Origin: Stenotrophomonas sp. BIO128-Bstrain
GTDB lineage: Bacteria; Pseudomonadota; Gammaproteobacteria; Xanthomonadales; Xanthomonadaceae
Length of the DNA: 64,000 bases
Direction of reading: 5' to 3'
NCBI RefSeq assembly: GCF_030128875.1
Contig: NZ_CP124620.1
Location: forward strand, 3,472,001-3,536,000
Position 1 is the stretch's first letter. Every line of letters begins with the position of its first letter. The notes under the pieces are model-generated. The model was not told where the DNA came from, made no database searches, and worked only from the letters and a program-made list of their open reading frames with translations. Shown here piece by piece: positions 17,572 through 26,558 of the stretch. The translations under genes and the position numbers were made by a program.

Positions 17572-20500
17572 TCAGAAGTTCCAGGTCACCATCAGCTGCG
17601 TGTAGCGCGGTGCCTGCCAGCGGGTGCCGGTGTTGAAGGTGTTCTCGCGCACCTGGCCCGGCTGGGCTTCATAACGCTGATGCACGTTGATGACGGTCTG
17701 GTTGTTGAACAGGTTGTAGACCGACAGGCGTGCGCTCAGGTCGATGCCCTCCACCGGCAGGCGCCAGGTGACGTTGGCGCCCATGGTCCACGTCCACGGC
17801 AGGCGACCGAAGGCACCACGTGGGCTGTACTCGAACTGGCGCTGGTCATACGACCCCGAACAGTTCGCCACGCACAGCCAGCCTGTGCCGCCGCCGCTGC
17901 CTTCGCTGGAGGTGCTGCCACCGGCGACCGTATCGTTGGGCCACATCACGCCGAACGCCGTGATCGGGCCACCGGACAGTACCTGCAGCGTGGTGCCGAA
18001 CGACCACTGCTCGTTCAGCGCATAGGCGGCGCGGAACTTGAACTGATGGCGGAAGTCGTTGAACAACGGCCCGTAGCGCTGGTTGTTGGACGGATGATCC
18101 CAATGCTGGACCATGCCGGTGTCGCCGTAGTTGGTGTCCGAGTTGACCGGGCCTTCGAAGTTGCCATCGCTGCGCGACCACAGGTAGGACGCGTTGAACA
18201 GCCACTTCTCGTCCCACGCGCGATCGATCTGGAACTCCAGGGCCTTGTAGGTGCGCTTGGGCTTGGAGTAGCCGACCACCTCCAGGCTGCCGCCCTTGCG
18301 GTAGCCATCCTTGGAGGTATCGATGGTGATCCAGCCCTCGGTGGCGCAGCCGATGCTGGAGTCGCCCCAGATCGTCAGGCTCTCGCCCGGGTTGGCGATC
18401 GGCCACAGGGTGGTGCCGGTCGGCCCGCACGGGGTGTGGTTGATGCGCATGTCATCCAGCGCGCGGTCCATCTTGCGGTAGGTCGCGTTGACGCCCCACG
18501 ACCAGGCCTGGTTGATCATGGTCTGGAAGCCGAGGATGTACTCATCCTGGTAGACCGCCTTCAGGTCCTTGTCCACGCTCTGGCGCAGGTCGGCCGCGCC
18601 GGTGTTCATGCGGGTATCGACCGGGCCGATCTGCTGGCCGATGACCGGGGCCATGTACGGTGCGCCGGTGACCGGGTTGGCCTGCTGCTGCCAGCCGTTG
18701 AGCACGTAGTAGGAGTACTCGTCGGTGAGGCCACCGGCGAAGTTGACGTTGATGTTGTTGGTCACCGGCAGGTAGTAACGGCCGGCGTTGCCGAACAGCT
18801 TGGTGCTGCCATTGCCCTTCATGTCCCAGGAGAAGCCGAAGCGCGGTGCGATCAGGTCATCCATCTTGATGAAGGCGTCGCCATCGGCGGTGCGGTTCTC
18901 GAAGCGGTCCCAGCGCACGCCGAGGTTCAACATCAGGTTCGGGGTGATGTTCCAGATGTCTTCCAGGTAGAAGGCGTTGGCCTCGGTCTCGAAGGTGCCT
19001 CCGGAGACGCGGTTGCGCGCGCGCAGCATCTCGGTCACGCCCGCGGGAACATAGGCATTGGCGCCGTCCCATACCTCATCACCCGGGCGGGCCACGTAGG
19101 CGGTATAGCTGAGCTGGGTCGGGCCCGGGTAGCGGGTGGACTGCTCGGTGGTCATCAACTCACGGTCCACGCCGAAGCGCAGCAGATGCGTGCCCAGCTG
19201 CCATTCGAAGTCCAGGCGGGCCACCTCGCGCGTGTCGTCGCGCTCGGCAACCGCGGCACCGGTAGGATGGCAGCCCGCGCGCAGGCCGTTGAGCTTGCCC
19301 AGGCGGGAGGCATAGCTGGCATCGGTGAACACCGGGCTGCACGCCTCATCGAGCGAGGAGTTGGTGAAAGCCCGCTGGTTGTTCTCGCCCACCATGGCGC
19401 GCGCGGTGAAGTTTTCGCCGAAGTGACCGGTGTACGTCGCCGACCAGTTCTTGCCACCGGTCTCGGTGACCGAGTCACCGCCCCACGCGCCGATCTGGTC
19501 GTCATCCCAGTCGTAGTTGTACGCGCCGTTGGTGATCTCGCCTTCGTCGGAGAAGGCCAGCAGTGCCAGGCTGTGGTTGTCGTTGATGTTCCAGTCCAGC
19601 TTGGCGCCCCAGAAGCCGTTGTCGCTCTTGTTCTTGAACCAGCTCAGCGCATCGGAGGAGGTGTTGTGGCCGGTGTCGTTGCGGTCCTCATACATCGCGA
19701 ACAGGAACAGCTTGTCCTTGATGATCGGACCGGACCCCCAGACGTTGGTCTTCAGGAACGAGTTGTTGTCGCGGCTTGCGTAGGAGTGCGGGGTGCCATC
19801 GCGGTGGAAGTGATCACGCGGGCTGGACCGCCATGCGCTGGGCTCGGCCGTCACCTCCACACCGCCCTGCAACTCGTTGGTGCCCGAGCGGGTGACTGCA
19901 TTGATCACACCGCCGGTGGAGCGGCCGAATTCGACCGAATAGCCGCCGGTCTTGACCTGGAATTCGTTGAAGAAGCCGAATGGCGCGCTGGAGAAGCCGC
20001 GGCGGGTATACATGTCGGTGACGTTCAGGCCGTTGATGAAGACCGCGTTCTCGGCCACCGAGGAGCCGGCGAAGGACAGGCCGCCGAACGAAGAATTGCC
20101 GCCCACCACGCCCGGCGCCAGCAGCGCCACCGCCGACAGATCCTGCGCGACCGGCAGGCGCGAGAGCTCCTGGCGGTTCACGTTGAACGAGGTTTCCGTG
20201 GAATACACGTCCACGCGATTGACGACGCGGGTGCCGACCACCTGCAGCGCATCGAGGTTGACCACGCCGCCACTGCTGGCCAGGTTGACGGTGGTCGTAC
20301 CACCGACCGCAACACTGACCGCGAACGGCTCGCCGAGCTTCTGGCCATCGCGGCTCACCTGCAGCTGGTAGTCGCCCACCGGTAGCTGGCCCAGGCGATA
20401 GCTGCCGTCGGCGCTGGCCGTCACTGTCCGGGTCAGGCCGGTCGCGTTGCTGACGACCGTGACCTGGTCACCGGCAGTGGCACGCCCCGCGACGGCACCG

Positions 20501-20598
20501 CTGACATTCTGTGCCGAAGCACTCATCGGTACCAGGCTGCCCAGACACGCCCCGAGCGCAACGCACAGCGCTGCCCGCTTCAATCGATTTACGTTCAT
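17572..20598 (-). CDS. Oar-like TonB-dependent outer-membrane receptor
   Basis: The 1008-residue protein has a signal peptide (cleavage near ASA-QNVSG), a carboxypeptidase-regulatory-like beta-sandwich (about 31-105, with DGSYRLGQLPVGDYQLQV), a plug domain (about 115-260, including ELSRLPVAQDLSAVALLAPG and GGVINAVTRSGTNELQGGV) and a long beta-barrel ending in the terminal aromatic WNF. This is the Oar-like subgroup typical of xanthomonads. It should import a ligand with TonB/ExbBD energy. Position among murein-peptide enzymes suggests muropeptides or peptides as cargo, which is inference. An in-frame extension to 20964 overlaps the upstream gene and was rejected; MNVNRLKR at 20598 has a GAGAGAGCAGGGA leader. 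Confidence 0.93.
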   Translation of the reverse strand: MNVNRLKRAALCVALGACLGSLVPMSASAQNVSGAVAGRATAGDQVTVVSNATGLTRTVTASADGSYRLGQLPVGDYQLQVSRDGQKLGEPFAVSVAVGGTTTVNLASSGGVVNLDALQVVGTRVVNRVDVYSTETSFNVNRQELSRLPVAQDLSAVALLAPGVVGGNSSFGGLSFAGSSVAENAVFINGLNVTDMYTRRGFSSAPFGFFNEFQVKTGGYSVEFGRSTGGVINAVTRSGTNELQGGVEVTAEPSAWRSSPRDHFHRDGTPHSYASRDNNSFLKTNVWGSGPIIKDKLFLFAMYEDRNDTGHNTSSDALSWFKNKSDNGFWGAKLDWNINDNHSLALLAFSDEGEITNGAYNYDWDDDQIGAWGGDSVTETGGKNWSATYTGHFGENFTARAMVGENNQRAFTNSSLDEACSPVFTDASYASRLGKLNGLRAGCHPTGAAVAERDDTREVARLDFEWQLGTHLLRFGVDRELMTTEQSTRYPGPTQLSYTAYVARPGDEVWDGANAYVPAGVTEMLRARNRVSGGTFETEANAFYLEDIWNITPNLMLNLGVRWDRFENRTADGDAFIKMDDLIAPRFGFSWDMKGNGSTKLFGNAGRYYLPVTNNINVNFAGGLTDEYSYYVLNGWQQQANPVTGAPYMAPVIGQQIGPVDTRMNTGAADLRQSVDKDLKAVYQDEYILGFQTMINQAWSWGVNATYRKMDRALDDMRINHTPCGPTGTTLWPIANPGESLTIWGDSSIGCATEGWITIDTSKDGYRKGGSLEVVGYSKPKRTYKALEFQIDRAWDEKWLFNASYLWSRSDGNFEGPVNSDTNYGDTGMVQHWDHPSNNQRYGPLFNDFRHQFKFRAAYALNEQWSFGTTLQVLSGGPITAFGVMWPNDTVAGGSTSSEGSGGGTGWLCVANCSGSYDQRQFEYSPRGAFGRLPWTWTMGANVTWRLPVEGIDLSARLSVYNLFNNQTVINVHQRYEAQPGQVRENTFNTGTRWQAPRYTQLMVTWNF

Positions 20599-20641
20599 TC
20601 CCTGCTCTCTCCTGCAGATGTGGAATCGTGGATACCGCCGT

Positions 20642-22114
20642 TTACCGCTTGGCCTCCAGTGGCACCACGTGCGACTGGACGTCGTAGTTCCATTGATCGA
20701 AATACAGGTTGCCGCCGGACCACTCGGCCTCGCCGCGCTGGGAATCCACCGTGTCCGACCGGAAGTGCTGCTTGGCCGGCACCAGTGGCTGGGCGTAGTC
20801 GTCGTTGAAGGCGATGCGATAGGCATCCAGCCCACCCAGATAGAAATCGCGCAGCGCGGGCTGCGGGCTGTCCAGGCGCCCGGTGGTGACATCCATCGGT
20901 ACCCAGCCGTAGGGCGCCAGGTACAGCGCGCCCCAGTCATGCAGGTTGTTGTAGCCGACCGCATCGTCGGAATAGACCATGCCCGACTGCCAGCGCGCGG
21001 GGATGCCGTTCAGGCGCAACAGCGCGATCAGCAGCAGCGTCTGCTGCCCGCAATCGGCGTGACCGGCGTGCAGCGCGTAGTCGCTGATGTTGGAGATCGT
21101 GGCGTACTCGCGGGCGCCGGCCCATGGAATCCGGTCCACGGCGTCGAACAGCTTCTGGACGATCTGGTAGGGATCGGTTTCGGTCCCGACCACCTGCTGC
21201 GAGAACGCGCGCAACGCCGGGGTGAACACCACGTGCGGCGCCTGCTCGGCGAGGTACGGCTTCAGCGCGGGGTCGTCCGGCGTGGGCTGGACCCTGGCAG
21301 GATCGATCGTGATATGCCGCGCGTACACGGTGACCGCGTAGCGGATCTGGAACTCGGTCGGGGTGCCGGCCACCGCCTTGCGTTCCAGGTAGGCGGTGCG
21401 TTGCAACGCACTGTCAGGCGCCACCTGGGCGCGGTCAGGCGTACTCGCGACCCAGGTGATGTCTTCCTGCTGGCCGGCGATGGCACGTGGGTAGGGAATC
21501 CATGCGCGGATGGTTTCCCCGGCCGGCACGGCATCGGGCTTGACCACCAGCGACTGGGTCACCTCGATGCGGCGCGGCACCAGGCTGGTCGCGCCCGTAG
21601 CGCGGGCGGCCGCGACGATCTCCTCATGGTGCGGGTGCAGATGCTCATAGGGGCCCTCCTTCGGCAGCGGGGCCCCGGGTGACCGCCGGGCGCGCGCCTC
21701 GGCGCTGATCCGGAACAGGTTGGACGGCGCGCGCTTGAAGTAGCGGCGCTGGCCATCGATATCCAGGTGTTCGATCAGGCCGGCAGAATCCCAGCGCGCG
21801 AATTCGTCATCGAGAAGGTCGGGAATCTGCTTGCGCAGCTGCGCCTTGGCCGCCGCCGCGTCCAGGGTGAAGTCCAGTCGCATGCGGCGCATCCGCTCGC
21901 GCTCGAAGGCATAGGCCTGACGCTCGGCATCCGACAGGCTCGGATCCTGCAACGCCGTGGCGATGTCGACCTCGGCCTGCGCGAACGCACCGCGGTCGAT
22001 GCCGGCGATCACCGTCGGCAGCGCGACCGGCGCGGCGGCCAGCCCCCACGGCAACGCCAGCAGACCAGCGCACAGGCACCAGACAGCAGGCAGAGGCAAT
22101 CGCGGTTTGCGCAT
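20642..22114 (-). CDS. Periplasmic transglutaminase-like cysteine protease-fold protein
   Basis: The 490-residue protein has a signal peptide (LPWGLAAAP), a helical N-terminal part, a beta-rich middle and a transglutaminase-like core at about 310-420. The Cys-His-Asp triad is present: GHADCGQQT (Cys355), NNLHDWG (His392) and MDVT (Asp408). In bacteria this fold usually means a peptidase or amidase rather than a cross-linker. The gene is 43 bases upstream of the TonB receptor on the same strand and is first in the left arm of the locus. An in-frame extension to 22339 covers the divergent promoter region and was rejected. Confidence 0.88.
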   Translation of the reverse strand: MRKPRLPLPAVWCLCAGLLALPWGLAAAPVALPTVIAGIDRGAFAQAEVDIATALQDPSLSDAERQAYAFERERMRRMRLDFTLDAAAAKAQLRKQIPDLLDDEFARWDSAGLIEHLDIDGQRRYFKRAPSNLFRISAEARARRSPGAPLPKEGPYEHLHPHHEEIVAAARATGATSLVPRRIEVTQSLVVKPDAVPAGETIRAWIPYPRAIAGQQEDITWVASTPDRAQVAPDSALQRTAYLERKAVAGTPTEFQIRYAVTVYARHITIDPARVQPTPDDPALKPYLAEQAPHVVFTPALRAFSQQVVGTETDPYQIVQKLFDAVDRIPWAGAREYATISNISDYALHAGHADCGQQTLLLIALLRLNGIPARWQSGMVYSDDAVGYNNLHDWGALYLAPYGWVPMDVTTGRLDSPQPALRDFYLGGLDAYRIAFNDDYAQPLVPAKQHFRSDTVDSQRGEAEWSGGNLYFDQWNYDVQSHVVPLEAKR

Positions 22115-22203
22115 CACAGGATCCACGGCGACACTTCCCAGGTGCGGGTGGGGTAATCGCTGTGTAACACGGGCCTGATAGCCGGTCAATAATTTATTCT
22201 TGC

Positions 22204-22231
22204 TTTCGCCGAAAAAAGGAATAAATATTCC
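22204..22231. promoter_or_regulatory. Two adjacent palindromes in the divergent promoter of the murein-peptide locus
   Basis: TTTCGCCGAAA (22204-22214) and GGAATAAATATTCC (22218-22231, interrupted palindrome GGAATA-AA-TATTCC) sit in an AT-rich patch between the divergent starts at 22114 and 22260. They stand out from the GC-rich surroundings and are well placed to control both arms, for example by the RpiR-type regulator encoded at 24934. The link to that regulator is inference. Confidence 0.45.
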
Positions 22232-22259
22232 TGACGCTTCCGAGGAGGGTGACCGCGTG

Positions 22260-23705
22260 ATGATCCAGGCTTCCCCCCACCGCCCCGTGCGGTCCCGCTG
22301 GTTGTCGCGCGCCGTGCTGGCGGCGGTCCTTGCGGCCACGCTGGCACCTGCCTGGGCCGAGGCGCCGCGTGCCGCACCCGGCGCCGACTTCGGCGGGGTG
22401 ATCGCCCTGCGCGAGGCCTATCTCGCGCCCGGCTTCTGGGCCGACCGCCTGCCCGATCCGGACCGCGTGATCCTCGATCGCGCGGGTATCGCCGCACAGA
22501 ACGCCCGCATGCGTGCCGAGGACGCCTCGATCCACGATCTGCGCGCGTTGCCGGCGCAGCTGCCCCGCGAGCAGGTGCTGGGCAGCATCCAATCGCTCTC
22601 CAGGTGGCCCGAGCGCACCTTGTACGGCCAGGATGGCAAGACCATCAGCGACCGGCAGCGCAGCGAGACCCTGGCCAACCTGGCACTCGCCGCGGTTCCG
22701 GCGCAGCGCCCGCTGCAGTATGGCCTGGTCACCCATCGCGCCGCGCTGCGCGCGTTCCCGACCGCGCTGCGGGTGTTCAGCAGCCAGGGCGACACCGACA
22801 TCGACCGCTTCCAGGAGTCGGCGCTGTTCCCCGGCGACGCGGTGGCGGTGCTGCATGAAAGCGCTGACGGGCGCTGGCTGTTCATCACCAGCGAACGCTA
22901 CTCGGCGTGGATCGAGAAGCGCTTCGTCGGCATCGGCGACGCCGACACCGTGCTCGGTTACGGCCAGCATGGCCCGTACCGGGTGGTCACCGGGGCCACC
23001 GCGTTCACCGCGTACACGCCGGAGGAGCCGCGCGTGTCGCGGCTGCAGCTGGACATGGGCGTGCGCCTGCCGGTGATCGCCGGCTGGCCGCTGGAGAAGA
23101 CCGTCAACGGCCAGCAGGCCCACGCCGCGCATGTGGTGCAGTTGCCGGTGCGCGAGGCCGATGGCCGCCTGTCACTGGTGCCGGCACTGCTGCCGCGCTC
23201 GCAGGACACCGCCGACGACTATCTGCCGCTGACCCCACGGACACTGCTCACCCAGGCCTTCAAGTTCCTCGGCGAGCGCTACGGCTGGGGCCACGACTAC
23301 GACACCCGCGACTGCAGTGGCTTCGTCTCTGAGATCTACCGCAGCGTCGGCGTGTTGATGCCGCGCAATACCAGCGCACAGGCGGTCAGCCCGGCGCTGG
23401 ACCGCATCGCCTTCAGCGCGAAGGACGGGAAAGCCACGCGCGACACGGCCGTCAAGCAGCTGCAGGTCGGCGACCTGGTCTACATCCCCGGCCACGTGAT
23501 GATGGCGATCGGCCACATCGACGGCCGCACCTGGCTGATCCACGATACCGCCGGCGGTGGCTGGATCGGCGCGGATGGCACGCGCGTGCAGGCCCACCTC
23601 AACGGCGTGTCGGTCACTCCGCTGGAGCCGATGATGGCCAGCGATACCGTGAGCTACATCGACCGCATCACCAACATCCAGCGCCTTCGGCCACAGACCC
23701 CCTGA
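22260..23705 (+). CDS. SH3-domain NlpC/P60 murein endopeptidase (YkfC-like)
   Basis: The 481-residue secreted protein has a signal peptide (LAPAWAEA), an N-terminal stabilising region, two SH3-like domains (about 150-330) and a C-terminal NlpC/P60 domain. The triad is intact: DTRDCSGF (Cys352), GHVMMAIGH (His412) and LIHDTAG (His428). YkfC-type enzymes cut gamma-D-Glu-diamino acid bonds in murein peptides, releasing L-Ala-D-Glu. The very next gene is an L-Ala-D/L-Glu epimerase, the same pairing as ykfB/ykfC in Bacillus. The ATG at 22260 follows GAGGAGGG; an in-frame start at 22200 lies inside the putative operator. Confidence 0.92.
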   Translation: MIQASPHRPVRSRWLSRAVLAAVLAATLAPAWAEAPRAAPGADFGGVIALREAYLAPGFWADRLPDPDRVILDRAGIAAQNARMRAEDASIHDLRALPAQLPREQVLGSIQSLSRWPERTLYGQDGKTISDRQRSETLANLALAAVPAQRPLQYGLVTHRAALRAFPTALRVFSSQGDTDIDRFQESALFPGDAVAVLHESADGRWLFITSERYSAWIEKRFVGIGDADTVLGYGQHGPYRVVTGATAFTAYTPEEPRVSRLQLDMGVRLPVIAGWPLEKTVNGQQAHAAHVVQLPVREADGRLSLVPALLPRSQDTADDYLPLTPRTLLTQAFKFLGERYGWGHDYDTRDCSGFVSEIYRSVGVLMPRNTSAQAVSPALDRIAFSAKDGKATRDTAVKQLQVGDLVYIPGHVMMAIGHIDGRTWLIHDTAGGGWIGADGTRVQAHLNGVSVTPLEPMMASDTVSYIDRITNIQRLRPQTP

Positions 23706-24812
23706 ATGAAGATCACCGACATCGAACTCGGCATGCTGCGCGTGCCGTTGAAGACCCCGTTCAAGACCGCGCTGCGCACCGTGGACACCGTCGAAGACGT
23801 GGTCGTGCTGATCCGCACCGACAGCGGCCATACCGGCTACGGTGAAGCGCCGGCCACTGCGGTGATCACCGGCGATACGCACGGCTCGATCATCGAGGCC
23901 ATCGACGGCTTCATCAAACCGCGCCTGATCGGCGAGGACGTGGCCAACCTCAACCGGCTCTGCGGCCTGATCCAGACCTCGATGGAGCGCAACACCAGCG
24001 CCAAGGCCGCGGTGGAGATCGCGGTCTACGATCTGTGGGCGCAGCTGCACAACGCGCCGCTGTACCGGATGCTGGGTGGCGGCGACCCGGTGATCACCAC
24101 CGACATCACCATCAGCGTGGACTACATCGACAAGATGGTGGCCGACTCGCTCTCGGCGATCGAGCGCGGCTTCGAGTCCCTGAAGATCAAGGTCGGCAAG
24201 GACATCGGCCTGGATATCGAGCGGGTCAAGGCGATCCATGCCGCGGTGCAGGGTCGCGCCCTGCTGCGCCTGGATGCCAACCAGGGCTGGACCGCAAAGC
24301 AGGCCGTGCACGCGATGCGGGCGCTGGAAGAGGCCGGCGTGGTGCTGGAACTGCTGGAGCAGCCGGTGAAGGCCGCCGACATCAGCGGCCTGAAGTACGT
24401 CACCGACCGGGTCAACACCCCGGTGATGGCCGATGAAAGCGTGTTCAATCCCGGCCAGGTGTTCGACCTGATCCAGCAGCGCGCGGCCGACATTATCAAC
24501 ATCAAGCTGATGAAGACCGGCGGCCTCTCCAATGCGATCCGCATCGCCGATATCGCCGCGATCTACGGCGTGCCATGCATGATCGGCTGCATGATCGAAT
24601 CGAGCATCTCCGTGGCCGCCGCCGTGCACCTGGCCGTCGCCAAGAGCGACATCATCACCAAGGTGGATCTGGATGGGCCGTCGCTGGGCCAGTTCAACCC
24701 GGTGACCGGTGGGGTCAACTTCAACGAATCGGAGATCACCATCAGCGATGCGCCCGGGTTGGGCATCACCGAGGTGCGTGGGCTGGAGATGATCACGCCG
24801 CGGCGGTGGTGA
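23706..24812 (+). CDS. L-Ala-D/L-Glu epimerase (enolase superfamily)
   Basis: The 368-residue cytoplasmic enzyme turns L-Ala-D-Glu from murein into L-Ala-L-Glu, which ordinary dipeptidases can cut. The muconate-lactonizing-type active site is complete: Lys160-x-Lys162 in SLKIKVGKD, metal ligands Asp190 (LDANQGW), Glu218 (LLEQPV) and Asp243 (MADESV), and Lys267 in NIKLMKTGG. Its ATG follows the stop of the NlpC/P60 gene with no gap, so the two are co-translated. Other dipeptide epimerases share these residues, so specificity for Ala-Glu rests on the neighbourhood. A REP pair separates it from the regulator gene. Confidence 0.93.
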   Translation: MKITDIELGMLRVPLKTPFKTALRTVDTVEDVVVLIRTDSGHTGYGEAPATAVITGDTHGSIIEAIDGFIKPRLIGEDVANLNRLCGLIQTSMERNTSAKAAVEIAVYDLWAQLHNAPLYRMLGGGDPVITTDITISVDYIDKMVADSLSAIERGFESLKIKVGKDIGLDIERVKAIHAAVQGRALLRLDANQGWTAKQAVHAMRALEEAGVVLELLEQPVKAADISGLKYVTDRVNTPVMADESVFNPGQVFDLIQQRAADIINIKLMKTGGLSNAIRIADIAAIYGVPCMIGCMIESSISVAAAVHLAVAKSDIITKVDLDGPSLGQFNPVTGGVNFNESEITISDAPGLGITEVRGLEMITPRRW

Positions 24813-24842
24813 CCGTTGTATCCGCCTCGCCGGTCGCCTACG

Positions 24843-24914
24843 GTAGAGCCACGCCATGCGTGGCTGCCGTTCGCGCAATCCCACCTGCCGCAGCCACCCA
24901 TGGTGTGGCTCTAC
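24843..24914. repeat. SMAG-type REP pair (GTAGAGCCACGCC class) inside the operon
   Basis: Inverted units start at 24843 (GTAGAGCCACGCCATGCGTG) and 24914 (minus: GTAGAGCCACACCATGGGTG). They lie between the epimerase and the RpiR-type regulator and could stabilise the upstream part of the mRNA. Confidence 0.85.
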
Positions 24915-24933
24915 CGGATCTGACGCCCTCCCC

Positions 24934-25782
24934 ATGCCGCCCCTGGTGAAAATCCGCTCCGAGCGTGACCACATGTCGGCGATCGAACGCCGCATCGCCG
25001 ACTTCATCCTCGACAACGCCCACCTCCTGCGCGATTACTCCTCCCAGCAGCTGGCCAGCGCCTTGGGCATCAGCCAGTCCAGCGTGGTCAAGTTCAGCCA
25101 GAAACTGGGCTTCAAAGGCTATCCGGACCTCAAGTACTCCATCGGCGAGGCCGTCGCGCGCGCCGGCAGCGACCCGCACAGCCGCCCGCCGCTCCCAGAG
25201 GCCGCCAACGACTACACCCAGATCGCCGAGCGCCTGCGCGTGAGCAAGGCCGCCGCCGAGGAAGAAACCTGGCTGGCCAATCCCCAGGCCGACATCGAAG
25301 CGATCGTGCAGCTGATCGATGGCGCGCCCAAGGTGTTCGTCTACGGTCTGGGCGACGACGGCCTGTACGCCCGCGAATTCGCCATGCGCCTGTCGCTGCT
25401 GGGCATGCTTACCGTGCACCACGCCGACCCGATCCTGATGATGGCCAACCTCTCGGCCGCACGGCCCGGGGACGCGATGCTGGTGTTCTCCGAGTTCGGC
25501 AAGCTGCCACAGCTGTTCCAGCTGTCGCGCCAGTTCCAGGACATGGGCGGCAAGGTGGTGTCGATCACCCGCCACAGCGCCAACCCGTTGCGCGCCCATG
25601 CCGATGCCAGCCTGGTGCTGTGCGCGCATGACCCGGCGCCGCACGTGGCGCAACTGCTGTACCGTTCTTCTCTGCAGGCGCTGCTGGATTTCGTCTTCGT
25701 CCTGCTGTGCCACGCCAACCCGGACCGCCACCGCCAGCTCGGGGTGAACCTGGAACGGATCGAACATTTGATCGACAGCTGA
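24934..25782 (+). CDS. RpiR/MurR-type transcriptional regulator with SIS domain
   Basis: The 282-residue regulator has an N-terminal RpiR helix-turn-helix (about residues 10-85; QQLASALGISQSSVVKFSQK is the recognition region) and a C-terminal SIS sugar-phosphate-binding domain (about 115-260; VFVYGLGDDGLYAREFAMRL starts it). MurR of E. coli, of this family, responds to MurNAc-6-phosphate. Here it sits within the murein-peptide locus and probably controls both arms. Start taken at ATG 24934; 24961 or 24973 would still keep the HTH. The L,D-transpeptidase-like gene follows after 17 bases. Confidence 0.9.
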   Translation: MPPLVKIRSERDHMSAIERRIADFILDNAHLLRDYSSQQLASALGISQSSVVKFSQKLGFKGYPDLKYSIGEAVARAGSDPHSRPPLPEAANDYTQIAERLRVSKAAAEEETWLANPQADIEAIVQLIDGAPKVFVYGLGDDGLYAREFAMRLSLLGMLTVHHADPILMMANLSAARPGDAMLVFSEFGKLPQLFQLSRQFQDMGGKVVSITRHSANPLRAHADASLVLCAHDPAPHVAQLLYRSSLQALLDFVFVLLCHANPDRHRQLGVNLERIEHLIDS

Positions 25783-25799
25783 TCCTGGAGTCCGCCACG

Positions 25800-26558
25800 A
25801 TGATGCCGCTGTTCCGTTCCGTCACCGCCGCCGTGATGCTGGTCATCGCCGCCCCCGTGTTCGCCGCCGCGCTGGAGGGCAGCACGCAGCTGGTCGTGGT
25901 CACCACCGAGGGCTGGGAGGCCACCCAGGGCAAGCTGCAGGCCTTCGAGCGCACCGCGAAGGGCTGGCAGCCGCAGGGCGCCGCCTTCGATGTCGCCGTG
26001 GGCCGCAGCGGCAGCGCGTGGGGCGAAGGGCTGCACCCGGCCCAGTCCGGGACGCAACGGAAGCAGGAAGGCGATGGCCGCAGCCCGGCCGGCATCTTCG
26101 CGATCGGCCCGGCCTTCGGCTATGCGCGCGGCGTCACCAGCGGCCTGCCCTACCAGCCGATGCGCGACACCAGTTACTGCATGGATGTGCCGGACTCGCC
26201 GTACTACAACCGCATCGTCGATGCCGAGGTGGTCGGTGCCGAAGCGGTGGAAGGCTCGACCGAGCCGATGCGGCTGGACCTGCACAACAAGGGCGACGTG
26301 CGCTACCGCGAAGGCTTCGTCATCGAGCACAACCCGAACGCGACGCCCGGCCGTGGCAGCTGCATCTTCGCCCACCTGTGGCGCACACCCGGTGAGGCGA
26401 CCGCCGGCTGCACCGCGATGGACCCGGCGCGCATGACCACGCTGCTGGCGTGGCTGGACGCCAGCGCGCGGCCGCGCTTCGTGCTGTTGCCACGCGCGGA
26501 ATACCAGCGCCTGCAGGCCGAATGGCAGCTGCCCGTGCTGGCCGGGAGCGTGCATTGA
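25800..26558 (+). CDS. L,D-transpeptidase (YkuD) fold secreted protein
   Basis: The 252-residue protein has a signal peptide (VIAAPVFAAA) and a YkuD-like catalytic region near the C-terminus, with the His in IFAHLWRTPG (His192) and the catalytic Cys in ATAGCTAM (Cys204). The classical motif HGxx is altered, as in the divergent subgroup with GCTAM. Such enzymes act on murein stem peptides as transpeptidases or L,D-carboxypeptidases. In this locus trimming tetrapeptides is plausible. It overlaps the next gene by four bases. Confidence 0.85.
   Translation: MMPLFRSVTAAVMLVIAAPVFAAALEGSTQLVVVTTEGWEATQGKLQAFERTAKGWQPQGAAFDVAVGRSGSAWGEGLHPAQSGTQRKQEGDGRSPAGIFAIGPAFGYARGVTSGLPYQPMRDTSYCMDVPDSPYYNRIVDAEVVGAEAVEGSTEPMRLDLHNKGDVRYREGFVIEHNPNATPGRGSCIFAHLWRTPGEATAGCTAMDPARMTTLLAWLDASARPRFVLLPRAEYQRLQAEWQLPVLAGSVH

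Noticed and set aside
17503..20385. Long plus-strand ORF (960 codons) opposite the TonB receptor
   Set aside because: It is exactly antisense to a well-supported receptor gene, has low-complexity Val/Gly/Ala/His composition and no recognisable domain; high GC removes stop codons on the other strand.
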